From NCBI RefSeq assembly GCF_032854445.1, contig NC_088295.1, positions 24,045,385 to 24,109,384 on the forward strand: a DNA stretch of 64,000 nucleotides. The letters run 5' to 3'. The stretch is from Liolophura sinensis (Eukaryota > Mollusca > Polyplacophora > Chitonida > Chitonidae). How positions within the stretch are numbered: the stretch's first letter is position 1; the number at the start of each line of letters is the position of its first letter. Below the pieces are notes generated by a model that saw nothing but the letters and a program-made list of their open reading frames with translations, was not told the DNA's origin and made no database searches. Shown here in pieces: positions 23,926-35,934 of the stretch. A program made the position numbers and the translations under genes.

Positions 23926-24165
23926 ATGGATGGATGTGCAAATTGTGGCAAGCTATTCAAGACTAGAATGCGTGGATACGATAGGTTGTCGACAGGTAAC
24001 AAGTTTCAACAAGTAACATCGAGAGAAGCTCTGGAAAAAATGACAGGCCTGTCATTTGTGACTCTTGGAAAAAACATACGACAGGGCGAATTTTTATGTT
24101 CTAAATGCTTGACTCTTCTCAAGTCTGGTTATCGATGTCACTGTTCAATGAACGAGTTTTGGAGG
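23926..24165 (+). CDS. Two-CxxC zinc-binding first exon, gene unidentified
   Basis: From ATG at 23926 (context CAGCATGG) the frame gives 80 residues. It starts with CANCGKLF and has FLCSKC near residues 56-61, so two CxxC pairs lie about 50 residues apart, the spacing of a treble-clef-like domain similar in outline to ZAD or other N-terminal zinc modules. Such a module often heads large nuclear proteins, including, as I recall, DUF6589-type proteins like the decayed gene 8 kb downstream on the same strand. It may be the first exon of that gene or of a lost paralogue. A strong donor (CAGGTAACA) lies inside the frame near 23996, so the true exon end is uncertain. A TGACGTCA sits at 23827-23834. 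The upstream frame extends to a TTG without an ATG. Confidence 0.45.
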
Positions 24166-24169
24166 TAGA

Positions 24170-27100
24170 CATCTGAGCATAGTTATGTGATGCATTGTTT
24201 GTCAAAGGAGTTCCTGGTTGAGCTTCAATCCAGTCCTGATTTTGGAGCAGGCATAACAAGGCCGGCTCCAGTGAATCCACCCAAACAGATATAACAATTA
24301 CCATACGATATATACATGTACCCTATTTCTTCTAATTTTTAGGATGCCTAGTGCGCTCATTTTAGCCAATATATACGTAATTGTAGTAGGAATATCGAGG
24401 TTCTCACACGGTTAGAGCATCCAATGAACAACATACCCATATTTTTACTTTTCCAAAAGGGTGATAAAGATATGTAATATTCTACTTTCAACACTACTAA
24501 TATCTGTTACAGAAATTAGAAAAATTAGGTATTTATGTAAGAAAGTTGATTTCTAGTCCCTGCCATTGTCTTACAATATAATTAGACAAAGTTAGTAAGA
24601 ATTAATTAGTGTAATTTAGTCTTGAAATGAATAAATTTTCATGTGTTCTTAGGATTGATTGCATGTTGTGCTGTGTAGAATTGGAACAATGATAGAATTT
24701 TAACAAATTTCCATATTTTCTGACTAATGTCAACTGTTCTTACTGTAAGTTTAAAATTACCTGGTTGGATCTATCCCTGGATGACTGCTCGCTTTTCTAT
24801 ATTGGCCCTGTATATAATAATCAGGGCTCCAGTTAATTTTTTTACCCGAAGGGGTGAAAAGGTAACGTGTTTGAGTAAAACCTTTGTGTATTAAATCTTG
24901 TTACCACTTGTTACATTGTGATGTTAAGTATACTGATGAACTTGACATGAAAAGTGGTATATTAAGTCATACACCAAGCAGTGTAGGCATGAGGATTTTG
25001 CCAGAAAGATTTTTTGGTTCCCTTCAGTTTCTCAGGTTCAAAATTGTTTCCTCAAGAGGAAATAGTGAATATAAGTCCATTCCATTATATGCATTTAATA
25101 CTAACTGGAGATGTTTCTCACAGCTTCCTCACATGATAAAAAAATCCATTTGTTACTCACATTGCTTGAAATCCTCATGCCTTCAGTGGGATGACAAATC
25201 TACTCCAGTCTTATCAAATAACATAATACACGGAGGCACATTAACAACTTTTTATTTGGTACAAACAGCTGTTAAACTGCAATGTCACTGCATCAAACAA
25301 TGCATGTTATACACTGTAGGTACTTCTTTACAAGTAAGTACATGTAGTTACCTGAATGACTAAGTCAATTACCGGCACTGACTTCTAGATCGTATAAATC
25401 TTAATCAGTCTTTTCTTTCTCCTGTCTTTTTTCACAGTCCACAAACACAAGGCCAGATCAGGTTGTATACAGCAACCTGTGGCCCAGACATTAACAGTAT
25501 TTCAAGTCTCTCTGGAGAAGAGATGCTTGTAATTTGGTTTTCAGTTTGATCTTTGCCCATTTGGCCATGCATGGGTGTTGTGGATTTTGCTTCCCCTTAC
25601 AGGGAGACTAATGTATTCAAGGCTTCATGGGATTCCCATGGGGTAATTTCATTTATAGTGTCATGTTCCAGCAGGAGACTTAGCTGGTGAAAGGCTTTCT
25701 GCTGTTACCTGAAGTTTCTGGGTATATTTCTAGGTTCTGGGTATATTTCCTACTCAGTTAGTCAAACTGATCCTGCGAGTCTGTGGAAAAATGCGTAAAT
25801 TTTTTACCTGTTAGGTATATATTCCCATCTTCCTCCTAGTAAGACTTTTTGGTTTCACTGACTTTTTCCCCACCAGCTCTTGCAAGATTTGCAAGTTTGG
25901 ATACTGTGGCATCCCTCAGTGGCTTGATTTCACTAAACATCAAGTGCTTTTTTAGCAGTTGACAACTCAGGGCTGCCAGACAATCATGCACATCTACCAT
26001 GAAAGCAACAATCAGAGATACTTGTGAAAAAGTAATCTATCTTCTGGCCAGATCTTGAAGGAACTGGCATCCAAATATTCTGAAAATAAAGAAATATGGA
26101 TTTATATATAATCCATTGACAAACCTTGTAATAAAACATTATAGATTCCATCTCCCTTTGTTGATGAACATTAACTCAGAGTGTTTTTTGTTTTAAATTT
26201 ATGATGGAAGTTTCAGCTGTGTGGCGTATAGAAATTTTTAACTAAATGCACTTGCACTAATTGATTAATTGCACACGACTTATTGCCTACATAGAGGTGA
26301 CAGCGTGAAATAGATTCGCCAAATAATAAAAACTTTCACGGCCAGTTGAACTGATTTGAAATACATGCTTTCAGAATTATTAACTACTGATAATGAAATT
26401 TGGGACCCTTTTCGGGATTGACTTTTCATACTTTGTGAAACTGAATAATCATCCTCCCATTCGCTTTGTGCCTTTAATTTCTCCAGTAGTAGTGGTCTGC
26501 AGCGACGTTGTGCCTCGCTATTGTCGAAATCTGAATGTTGCTTGTCCCCTCTCAGGCCCATATATTCTTCATTTTTGCGTCTCGGCAGAAGGTACATTTC
26601 AGCCTTCTCCCCTAACCAAAGATATTTTTCTTTCATGTAAAGTTTCGTAAGTCACTTTCTGGCCATTGTGTTGTTTTCCAGAGGCAACACTATCAAAGAT
26701 GGGATGGGTCGACAGCACTATCCAAAATGTTCAATAAAATATTCTGGGAATTCTCCCGAGGGCTGTTTCTATTCCCTACAAAGTCGAGAATTGATTTTTG
26801 GGCCAACATGGCGATCCACTTTTGATTTTGACTTTGGAATTGGTATTGAATGAGAATCGGTAGAAAGCGTAGTTTGGATTGGCTAGCTTAATGCACGTTG
26901 TCCTATCAATGTACCAAACAAAAATGACAGCTGTGCATTGATGCTACTCACACCTGTTTCCTCGTGCGAAGGCTAATTACATATGAACTGGGACAAGGGC
27001 TTTTCTGCCAAGTCGACAGACATCCATGTCAGTATTTTTCTAATTTGTATTTCAAGAAATGATATGCATAGGAATAAATTTCTTTGCATAGTAAAGAAAG

Positions 27101-30070
27101 ATGCTGGCTAACAGTATGCATGATGTAAAATATATCATGAGTATTTAGGTAACATCAATGCGTGATTTACACAAATACGCATGCTATCCTGATAATAGGG
27201 ATATTTGATTTACGTAACCTTTGAGATATAAATCATGTTAGCAGTCTGAGCGATCTAGGACCCAAAGGGCTGTAAAGGCCCGTTCTCAAGATGCGATTTG
27301 TTGTACTAACTTGTAGTATTTGACCTTTAGTGTTTCACAAAACCGCATGCAACGCAGTGGCTTATGACTTGTCATATGGCATTACATTTTTATCGTTCAG
27401 CTGTGTTACTAAGGTCTGGCGCTATTGTAGGCACATCTGTCATGGTGAGTCTCCTTGTACTGTAATTTGCATGATGTCTGTTGCATAATAGATCTTGTCC
27501 AAGCTAGTAAGTAGTAAACCGCTTGGTTTCAGTAAGTGTTTAATCAAAATATTGTATCGTCTGCTTTTTTGAACATGGCTGCAGACAAGCTTTGGTTGAT
27601 GACACAAGGGGCAATAACTTGTACTGGAAAAATTAGAAGCGATTTGATGGATGAAAATAGAGCTTTCTCCATTTCATTTGGCACGCTGACAACTTGTTAA
27701 ATGCAATAAAAATCTAAATAATTCGGCTCAGTTGTAAGTTGATACTACAAGTCACTGGCTGTGGAAATGGTCATAATGGACTAATTACACGCCAGGGAGT
27801 TTAGTAATCAACTGTTTCCTACGGGGCGAATGACAGTAAGTCATGATTAGGCGAGCACTAGTCTAAATATAAAAAAGCGAACATTGACATGCAGTTTTTT
27901 TATTGTTGGTACATGGAAAGTACCTTTGCTTTGTGTATTTTGGGTTTATGAAATTGAAAACAAAAACTTAAACTGTTGAATGAATATATATATTCCGCTT
28001 ATGATAGCTGCTAAGGGTGACAGATTGGTATCTCCGTCTGCACCTTAAACTTTGTTATTGGCTGTTATGTTTTACTTATGTCAAATATATAAACAGCAAA
28101 TTTGAGTTAACATTTTTAAAAATCTGGAATGTTGGGACTTTTGGGAGGGAGGCGCTGAAACTGCAGAGATAGACACTTATGGATTGTTGTACATGCTCTC
28201 TGAACTATTCTTATCTTTTGACTAGGCCTCCTCTGAATTACCTCCCTTGTCATACGATAGAACATATGATATGATGTGGGAATCTAAAGGTCTGTTATCT
28301 TCATGGAGTGTATGATTTGGCAAAATCTACGGCCAGCTTATGTCACTAAATCTGATGGCTACAGGTTGGATTGGATAAACTTATCAAGATGGCTTTCTCG
28401 ATTCACACAAGCCATCAGCTCATTGTCATCATTTTGTGTGATCATTTGACAAATCTTAGTGAAAAAATAAAGTATGAATACTTGCTTATCAGGAAATGAA
28501 GGTCTTTTTAAAACTCACAAACTACCAAACAGATGCGTTTTGTTGTTTCTCTTCGACTGCTGTTATAAGGCGTGTAACCCTGTCATAATTATTCGTATAT
28601 TTCCCATGTTATCCTTTATTTTTCGGATATTCCTATATTTACCTGTATTTCATGAAAACTTCTTATATTTCCTATATTTTTACAAAAAAATCAAAATTTG
28701 TATTAATTTAAACTACATGTATTTGAATCAGTCTAAAAGGCAATTGTTTTTGTCACTTAATATGGAGTGTATGGTGTGACCGAACATATTAAAATACGAA
28801 AATGCTTCTCGGCTTTCTTCTTGGGATACGAAATGGCTTTAAAAAGTAGTTTTCCTAAGACCCCAGCGGTCAGTCCGGAAATTAAGCAGCTTGATGTGGT
28901 GACGTCAACTGTGATAGTGTCAAAACAACTTGGCGTTGGTGAGCCCAAATTAGGGGCGCTCAGCTGGTCACGCATTGCCAGTATGTTCATCTGTATGTTC
29001 TGGGCCATAACTTTTCTTTATTGCATGTATATAAGCGACTTTGGTACATACAATTCTTTTAGCTTGGCACTACAGGCATACTCATGGGTGTATAGTTGTG
29101 TGTGATTGACTGTAAGAAAACAGAAAGAAATAAATTTACTCACACAATAATACAGCCGTTAAAGGTCGTTGCAAGAATTTACCAGAGTTGCATGTAATAA
29201 CAGATTTTACGGTAACACTTGTATAACAAGGGTACATAGATTTGTTACCTTAAAATACGATAAGCATTTATCTATTCATAGATTTATACAGAAACTCAAG
29301 AGACATCAATTATAATCGCTACAACACAGTAATTACAGAAAACATCAAGAAAAATATGATGTTGTTCCAGAAATACATGGCTAATGTCTAGAAAAAATAC
29401 ATGCACCTTCATTGAAATTGTACACACTAGGATAGAGTTGGAACACTTTACAATATCTTTACACACGTAATCATCATTAGGCTGTAACATACCGTTTGTA
29501 TCGGCCCCTTAAATTGCTGTAAAACGTTTACTGCTTGCGGAAGTCGCTATTGTCATGTCTTTCTAACACAAAGGATGATGTTCTATAGATGATGCCTTGC
29601 ATGGCAGCTTGTTACATGTGCAATGATTGACCAAATTATGGACGTTATAATTGGTATTAAATGTGTGTTGTATATTCAAAAACAGTCATGCACTCAGCTC
29701 ACGTCTTGCATATATGCACGGTCTCCGTGTAAACCACAATGAAACTTGAGAGCGGGATGTTCCATACTTGACGCTATTTGTCTGTGCTAGTAATGGTTTA
29801 AGGCAAAGACCTCTAAAAATTGAAGTAGACATCGCTAAATAGACCACTTAAAACTTTGCATAAATATATTTTCATTTATTTTTTTAATTTATTGTGAAAA
29901 GAGTTAAGAGCATTCAAACAAATGAATTCTAATGTGGCCTTTATGGACCATACTATCAGAGTTTAGAAAGTCTGACGTCACAGGAAGTTTTTCCAACTTT
30001 AATCACCACACTGAATGTTGGAATAATTCTTTTTACCAATGAGTAAAGATTAACTGAAATAATCTTCCCA
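24170..30070. other. Long stretch with no recognised gene
   Basis: This could be a large intron if the exon at 23.9 kb joins the coding remnant at 32 kb. Open frames at 24884-25363, 26280-26636 (minus), 28474-28779 and 28767-29105 have no family motif. The one at 26280-26636 is rich in Glu, Lys, Gln and Arg and could be an exon, but no splice pair supports it. No SINE-A, SINE-B or Tc1 copy is evident in these 5.9 kb, unlike the flanks. Confidence 0.3.
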
Positions 30071-30075
30071 AAAAT

Positions 30076-30326
30076 TGGTTAGCTCGCTAGCGCAGCGTAA
30101 TGACCTGGGAGCCTCTCACCAATGCGGTCGCTGTGAGTTCAAGTCCAGCTCATGCTGGCTCCCTCTCCGACCGTACGTGGGAAGGTCTGCCAGCAACCTG
30201 CGGATGGTCGTGGGTTTCCCTCCGGGCTCTGCCCGGTTTCCTCCCAACATAATGCTGGCCGCCGTCGTATAAGTGAAATATTCTTGAGTACGGCGTAAAA
30301 CACCAATCAAATAAATAAATAAATCT
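30076..30326 (+). repeat. SINE-A copy, nearly complete
   Basis: It starts inside the tRNA-like head (TTGGTTAGCTCGCTAGCGCA), has B-box-like GTGAGTTCAAGTCC, the core CAGCAACCTGCGGATGGTCG and ACATAATGCTGGCCGCCGTC, and the tail GGCGTAAAACACCAATCAAA followed by TAAATAAATAAA. It is one of the best copies for defining the family. It ends 24 bp before a Tc1-like element. Confidence 0.92.
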
Positions 30327-30350
30327 ATTGTAAAAACGGAGCTTTATATA

Positions 30351-31633
30351 CTGACAAAAATATAAACGCAGCACTCTTGTTTTTGCAATGTTTCACTAGA
30401 TAATGCTGTGATTTTTGTCAGCACAGTACCAAGGGATGGCCAAGAGCAAAACCCTACACCAGTGTACATTCCAGTCTCCAAAACCAAAGTGTTGTCAATT
30501 TCAAGCCTATTCACCATTTTGACCCGTCAAACAGGTGTGGATCTATGTGCCTCTCTGTAGTATTTAGTGATTGCAAGGCCTTCCTTGGCACTTTTTACCC
30601 TCAGGTGTACAAAGGCAACACGTACTGTGCGAGTTCAGTCAAAAGGCACGATGCCAGAGATGCCACAGAATTAACGAGAGCGCACGATTAGTTGTCTCAG
30701 AAGACGTCATGAAGAAGTCGGCTCGACAGCTAATCGCCCTCATGCCCGTCACCCGCATGTAGCGACCCCCGACCAAGACCTCAATATTCGCCTCCATCAC
30801 CTAAGCGACCGTTTCAGGCCAGCCACTGCTACAGCTGATAAAACAGTCGAGCTCCAAAATAACCGGATTTCCGCTCAAACTGTAGAATCGCCTCGGAGAA
30901 GCGAATTTGCGAGCCCGTAGACCACTCCACGGTATAGACCTTACCTCTGCGCGACACCAGATTCGGCGCGACTGGGTTAACATTCATTTTCGTTAGCGAT
31001 GGCGACGTGTTGTGTTTTCAGGTGAATCCCGTTTTCAGCTACATAGACCCGATTGGAGGCAACTGGTTCGGCGGCGGGTCGGTGAGCGCAATGCTGATGC
31101 CGCCGTCGTGCGCATAGGGTGCAATGCGGCGGTGGTGGGGTACTTCTGTGCGGAGGGGATAAGTCATGGCCATCGGACTCATTTCATACACGGTAACTTG
31201 AATGCAGTAAGATACCGTGAATAAGCCCTGCGCCAAATATTCTTTGCAATGCCTGTCTCCATGTTGTTGCTGTATGCAGATCATTTCTTCAGGTCGAAAA
31301 CGTTGAAGTGCTCGACTGGCCAGCGTATTCACTTGATATGTCCCCAATTGAACATCAGTGGGATGTTCTCAACCGATAATTCCGGGTAACATGGCGGTGT
31401 TGCGTTTGACCACACACAAGAGTGTGAAAACATTCTGTAAGTTACAATTGACCACCTCAGCAGGTCTATCCTGTTTCCTAACCTGCCTCAGCGTTACCAT
31501 CGGTTGTCACTTTTCATCATTTATGGAAATGTATTTCTAAGAGTCCATTTTTATGCTGAAAACGATAAAAGGAATTTGCTAAAGCAGTTAATTTTATCAA
31601 AATAATGGGTGTTGCGTTTATCTTTTTGTTCAG
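30351..31633 (+). mobile_element. Tc1/mariner-like element, copy 2, full length but decayed
   Basis: The left end CTGACAAAAATATAAACGCA and right end (opposite strand CTGAACAAAAAGATAAACGC) are the inverted repeats also seen in copy 1. It lies in TATA at the left. The interior keeps the order of a Tc1 transposase: the linker PDQDLNIRLHHLSDRF near 30768-30815, and DWPAYSLDMSPIEHQWDVL near 31315-31371. The frame is broken by many stops between. At about 1.28 kb it has the middle part missing from copy 1. It lies between the exon-like region at 23.9 kb and the coding remnant at 32 kb, so it may sit in an intron. Confidence 0.85.
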
Positions 31634-31639
31634 CAAAAG

Positions 31640-31911
31640 TGCGAATATATCACTTTTCTGTCCGAACTCGGACGAAAGTTTCGGTCATACTGTTTGGTGT
31701 CGTACGTAGTGGAGGTGTCATGACAAATGGCTTTCCACTAATGGAGAGCAGTGTGAATATATTATGGTTGAGACCCTACTGCAAAGAGAGTAGTGAAATG
31801 GACAAAATAGTAATGAAAAGGATGTTAAACCTAAAGAAGCAGACTAGAAGGCACTCCAAAAGCGCATATCTTCAAAGGCTAAATATTTAAAATCACCTGA
31901 ATTCCAACAAA
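31640..31911 (+). pseudogene. Possible Lys-rich exon upstream of the PHD/DUF6589-like remnant
   Basis: The segment 31800-31911 encodes a Lys-rich stretch (KALQKRISSKAKYLKSPEF) with one internal stop, and ends at a donor-like AAAGGTACAG. The next recognised coding block starts at an acceptor near 32180. The composition suits a linker of a nuclear protein. Splice phase does not match cleanly, as might happen in a decayed gene. This is an inference, not a firm exon. Confidence 0.3.
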
Positions 31912-33139
31912 GGTACAGTATGCACAAAGTATTGTGTGTGCATAAGTTTATCATTTTAGTTGCTGACAGATAGGCAGACCGGCAGAGAAATAAACACTGA
32001 CAGGTAAGAAACAAAGGTGAATTCTGTCATGTGCATGCTGTGCAAATACATACACACAGTTGATAAATGTAGCTCGATATCTGAACACACTCCAGTTGTG
32101 ATTCATTATTTTTAAATGTCTTGACATATTTGACATATTGAGATGTAATAATTTCCGTTTCTTTTGTTTAAATGATGTAGAGATGAAGTCCCGTGCACAG
32201 TCATTCCTGAAAAAGAAATTTAAGAAGACTTCAAAGTGGAGTACCATATCAGTTTGCATTGCAAATCGTCATTATGCACCAGCAGTGCGTGGGATTTATC
32301 GTGCCACAGCAGGATCAAAGAGACAATTTCTGAATGTGGTCAAGAAGGAAGTACGTAGGGAGGTCAAGTCACTCTTCCTCAGTGATATCTGCCTCTGTCA
32401 AAAGGCTAATCTGATGAGCACTCCAGAAGATATTCCATGGAATGAAGCGATTGAGAAGCTTCGAGATAAAGCTCCACTGTTACATACTGTGCTCATAGGT
32501 GCTGTATCTGCTGGAAAAACTGAGCATGACCTACGTCGAGGCCATAACAGACAAGTTTACCTGAAGCCTATGATTGGTACTGCCCTTTCCATCCTGCTTT
32601 ATGCAAAATCGCCCGTCAGGGCCGGTTATTTGCCCACAATAATTTCGCTACTTTTGAAGAGAAAAAGGTCCAAACAAAAGACTTTCAGACAGCTGAGTAA
32701 ATTAGGGTTATGTTTTGGCATAAATGGCACATGGGATTCATATAGAAGGTTAAAAGATGAATTTGACACAGCAACATCTAACAGTTTGAGTAGAGCTGAA
32801 AATGTTGCTAATGACGAGGAAGATGAGATGCTTGCCGACTCGTCAGCTCTGAACGATACCGAGGGGTCTTTGGAATAACAACTTCCGAACAGTGTTGAAG
32901 ATGCATTCTCAGACTTCCTTTTTTCATCCCTTGTTAATGATATGGATGAGATGAGGTCAGTTTCCCCTTCCTCAGGTAATACAGATCCAGATGTCAACAT
33001 GGTTTCAGAGGAGGATGAAGCAGAAATCGAAACAGATGTTTCAGAAACAGGTATTTCTTCTGTGCAGGATGAAATATATACTGATGATGAACTTTGTAAG
33101 GAAAATGGTCATATTTCTGACAATATACCCGTGAATATG

Positions 33140-33154
33140 TCGACTGAAGAATAC
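33140..33154. repeat. Target-site duplication, left copy
   Basis: TCGACTGAAGAATAC, identical to 33303-33317, flanks the SINE insertion. The sequence codes STEEY in the host gene frame. Confidence 0.95.
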
Positions 33155-33302
33155 GTTTATTATTTATTTATTTATTTAATTGGTGTTTTACGCCGTACTC
33201 AAGAATATTTCACTTATACGACGGCAGCCAGCATTATTGTTGGTGGAAACCGGTCACAGCCCGGGGGAAACCCACAACTATCCGCAGGTTGCTGTCAGAT
33301 CT
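33155..33302 (-). mobile_element. 5'-truncated SINE-A inserted in coding sequence
   Basis: 148 bp in reverse orientation: T-rich TTTATTTATTTATTT, AATTGGTGTTTTACGCCGTA, the core, ending at CAGGTTGCTGTCAGATCT. It is flanked by perfect 15-bp duplications. Insert plus duplication is 163 bp, which shifts the host frame by one; removing both rejoins the frame exactly. Hence the host sequence was still an open frame across this point before the insertion. Confidence 0.95.
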
Positions 33303-33317
33303 TCGACTGAAGAATAC
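33303..33317. repeat. Target-site duplication, right copy
   Basis: TCGACTGAAGAATAC, matching 33140-33154 at every base. Confidence 0.95.
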
Positions 33318-35569
33318 AGTGGATCAGGTCATGGCTTTGAACAGCCAAGAGAAGAGTCTCTTGATCCTGGTTTTACACTTTCCTGGGATAATGTCTGCAA
33401 TCGAATGATAGTAAGTCATCCACGTGTAGACCAGCAAAATGCAAAAGTAAAGTATTCTCTTGGATATTTAGCAGTGAATCGTATTCCAACAGTCCGTCTA
33501 GATAATTCTGACCGGACAACTATTCCAGTATTTACACCCTCGGTTAGAGACTTTCATGAGCTCCAGTCTATAATGGCAGTTGTGTCACGCATTTTGACAA
33601 GACACTTGCAGTGGTTCAGTGAGTTCTTTGATGACTGTACCGTGGAACATGTAAGCCATAATCACTCACTGGAGTCTGTGCAAAGGAGCCTTTTAATGAA
33701 TCTCGGGGCTCTGGAGGAGAGCCCAACTGATGTAAACACAGATGTCATTAATTGTGTTCAAAAGTACACTGCGAAAGGCAGTGATCACTCTGTACCTGTT
33801 GTTATATTCAAAGATAGTTCAGAGTTTGGGTGTGTTAATGGAGACAATGGAATTCTTAGGGCAGATACTTTAATTTCGGATGCTCAGGAGTTTCGAAAAG
33901 AGGCTTGGCTCCTGGAAGACTATTACAACGACTTCCTGAAAGAGACTAGTTTTGAAGAAAAAGGCACTCTACAGCACATCATGAGCATGATAAATTCTAC
34001 TAGTGACAAGTTGAACAGTTTTTCACAACGATGGGACCTCATGTGTGAGGCTACGGGGTAGTATGACGTTCTGGCAGCAATGGAGATTATGGGCTTGAAA
34101 AAAATAAGTGACAGACCTCCGTCAGGAGTGAAGGCGCTAGAAGCCAGTTCTCTCAAGAAGAGACGTTCATTTCTGGATGCTGTCAGTAAACAGGTTGTTC
34201 AGTTAATTTGGCATGAGGTGGACACAGATGTGCTAACAAGGTCTCCGTCAGAAGATGCCGCAGATTACTGTTGTAATGAGTACAAAGATGAAGGTGTGGT
34301 GAGATGTAAAAGTGGAAGAGACTGTATCAAGAGTTGTTTCATTACTCCTGTACTGGGGTTACATTACACCAACAACTAGATGAGTGGCACTCCAGTGAGG
34401 AATGTGAACAAAAATCCAAAAAGACTTTTAAGTATTGTATGTGTTCATAAGACATGGGTGATGTGGCCATGGTTGGATGACTATTTATTGAAGGAATGGT
34501 ATCGCCTTGAGTGTATCGGCTTTTCGGAGGAAGAGCTTTCATCCAGTAAATGGTACTGTACTGAAGAATGTAAACTGTTGTATAAAGATGAATCTGTGCG
34601 ACAAAGCTCTCGACTGGCGAAGAAAAGAAGGACAAACACATCTTACTTGCCGGACTTCAAATTCAGGTACAACACAGCACTAGCTTGGAGGGGCCTCAAT
34701 CTTCTATGTCGTTGGGATGCTGTAAGGGAAGGGGATGGTGATGCTATGTTGTCCTATTGGGTCATGGACCTTGTGTATTTCTATCGGACCGGTAAATTTG
34801 AATCGGTGACATCAGCACATGAAGGCTCCTGTCTTCAGTTAGCGGATAGTTGCCAGAAAAGATTGTACATGACCTACGCTGGAACAGGACAGTTAATTTC
34901 ACCGGTGGCAGTGGCCGTAATATACCAGCTGACCTGATGAACGACATTTTAAACCGACGTTTTAATGGCTTACCGAAGAGTCAGATAGACTATTTCGCGT
35001 CCCAAACATCAGTTAATGCCGATCCGTCTGAAGACTTTTTGGAAGATTCTATAGATGTTGTATTTAATCCAAAAATGATTCAGCGCGAAGTAAAGATACT
35101 CATAAGACAAAATGCAGACATGGACAAAAACTTCCGTATGATGGTGAAGAATTTAACAGGAGAGGATTTATTCAAGCGTATCCCAGGCAGACAGTACAAA
35201 GCGTTTTCCACGTTTAAATACGATGTCAACCCAAAACGTCAGGGAAAATTTGGCCCCATGTTGGCACCATTAGCAAAAAGGCTTGATAGTATACGATTTG
35301 TGAAGGGTTCAGCAGCGAAAACATTGTACGGATGGAATTTGATATGGGACGTGCTCTGCTAAGAATGTTTTGTTTGTTTTATTTAGCATAACGTATAACA
35401 TACTCTCCATGTGCAAGTGAAAGACACTTAAAATTCCCCGAAACAATTTTCCTGGATAAATTCTGTGACATAGTCACTATGCCTCAACTTTGTACACCAC
35501 AAAATTAAATCACGCCTGTACAGCTGAGTACGCGAGCAGATATCTCGTGGATGTAGTCTCGGTATAATA

Positions 35570-35735
35570 ACATACACCCTGTAATTTGTCGAACTAAGAG
35601 TTCTGATATCAGAATTGAAAGGTTCGCTCAAGGAGAGTCCAATCTCGTGTATTTTACCAATTCCAATGCCCAGTATCTGCTTGAGGCGTTGTCCGTGATT
35701 CTTTAGTCGACGCAACGATGATGTTAACTTTCTAA
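35570..35735 (-). pseudogene. C-terminal fragment of a fourth GPCR
   Basis: The minus strand encodes LRRLKNHGQRLKQILG, then HEIGLSLSEPFNSDIRTLSS and TNY. It matches the C terminus of the receptor at 49.8 kb (TKNHRQRLKQIFGF, REIGLSVSGRVSSDISTVNS, TNYM). DNA similarity is clear from about 35570 to 35735 against 49785-49942, including the shared TTAGTCGACGCAACGA. The stop codon after TNY is lost and the frame runs on. No helices 1-7 are present. A SINE-A copy begins 28 bp beyond the break. This is a relic of a duplicated or deleted receptor gene. Confidence 0.82.
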
Positions 35736-35762
35736 CACTTCTTTTGCTGTTATCCTCTAGGG

Positions 35763-35885
35763 TCATAGGTGGGAAGGTCTCCCCGGAACCTGGTCAAGGG
35801 TCCCCTGGGCTCTGCCATAATGCTGGCCGCCGTCGTATAAGTGAAATATTCTTGAGTACCGCTTAAAACATATCAAATAAATTTC
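35763..35885 (+). repeat. SINE-A copy, internally deleted
   Basis: CATAGGTGGGAAGGTCT, then CTGCCATAATGCTGGCCGCC and AGTGAAATATTCTTGAGTAC. The head and the CAGCAACCTGCGG block are absent. It abuts the GPCR fragment. Confidence 0.85.
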
Positions 35886-35934
35886 ATCAACTCTCAATGT
35901 TTGCACATCATGTTCTAATTATCAGACCTATACA

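Larger units (their letters stand above)
32180..35362 (+). pseudogene. Decayed multidomain gene with PHD-finger-like motif (resembles DUF6589-type proteins)
   Basis: About 1,000 codons of related reading frame follow an acceptor-like TTTCTTTTGTTTAAATGATG TAG. The order is: a basic N part (KSRAQSFLKKKFKKTSKWS); a conserved-looking helical block to about 32800; an acidic linker (32800-33150); a middle domain (33320-34060); a PHD-like finger (FKYCMC near 34420, EWYRLECIGF near 34493, KWYCTEEC near 34551); and a C-terminal domain with WNRTVNFTGGSGRNIPADL near 34871. These features resemble large metazoan proteins annotated DUF6589, which is a recollection and not a search result. Breaks: TAA at 32876, a SINE at 33155-33302, TAG at 34059 and 34377, and frame changes near 34360, 34460 and 34830. 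The finger has Arg where PHD fingers have His. It is not functional in this haplotype. Confidence 0.65.

Noticed and set aside
24884-25363. 159-codon plus-strand frame with several cysteines
   Set aside because: It starts at a non-ATG codon, the cysteines show no zinc-finger spacing, and no family is recognised.
26280-26636. Minus-strand frame rich in Glu, Lys, Gln and Arg
   Set aside because: It looks more protein-like than most chance frames, but no splice sites, start context or family resemblance support it.
32498-32523. Walker A-like GAVSAGKT in the decayed PHD/DUF6589-like gene
   Set aside because: No Walker B or other P-loop features follow and the region looks helical; a chance match to a short pattern.
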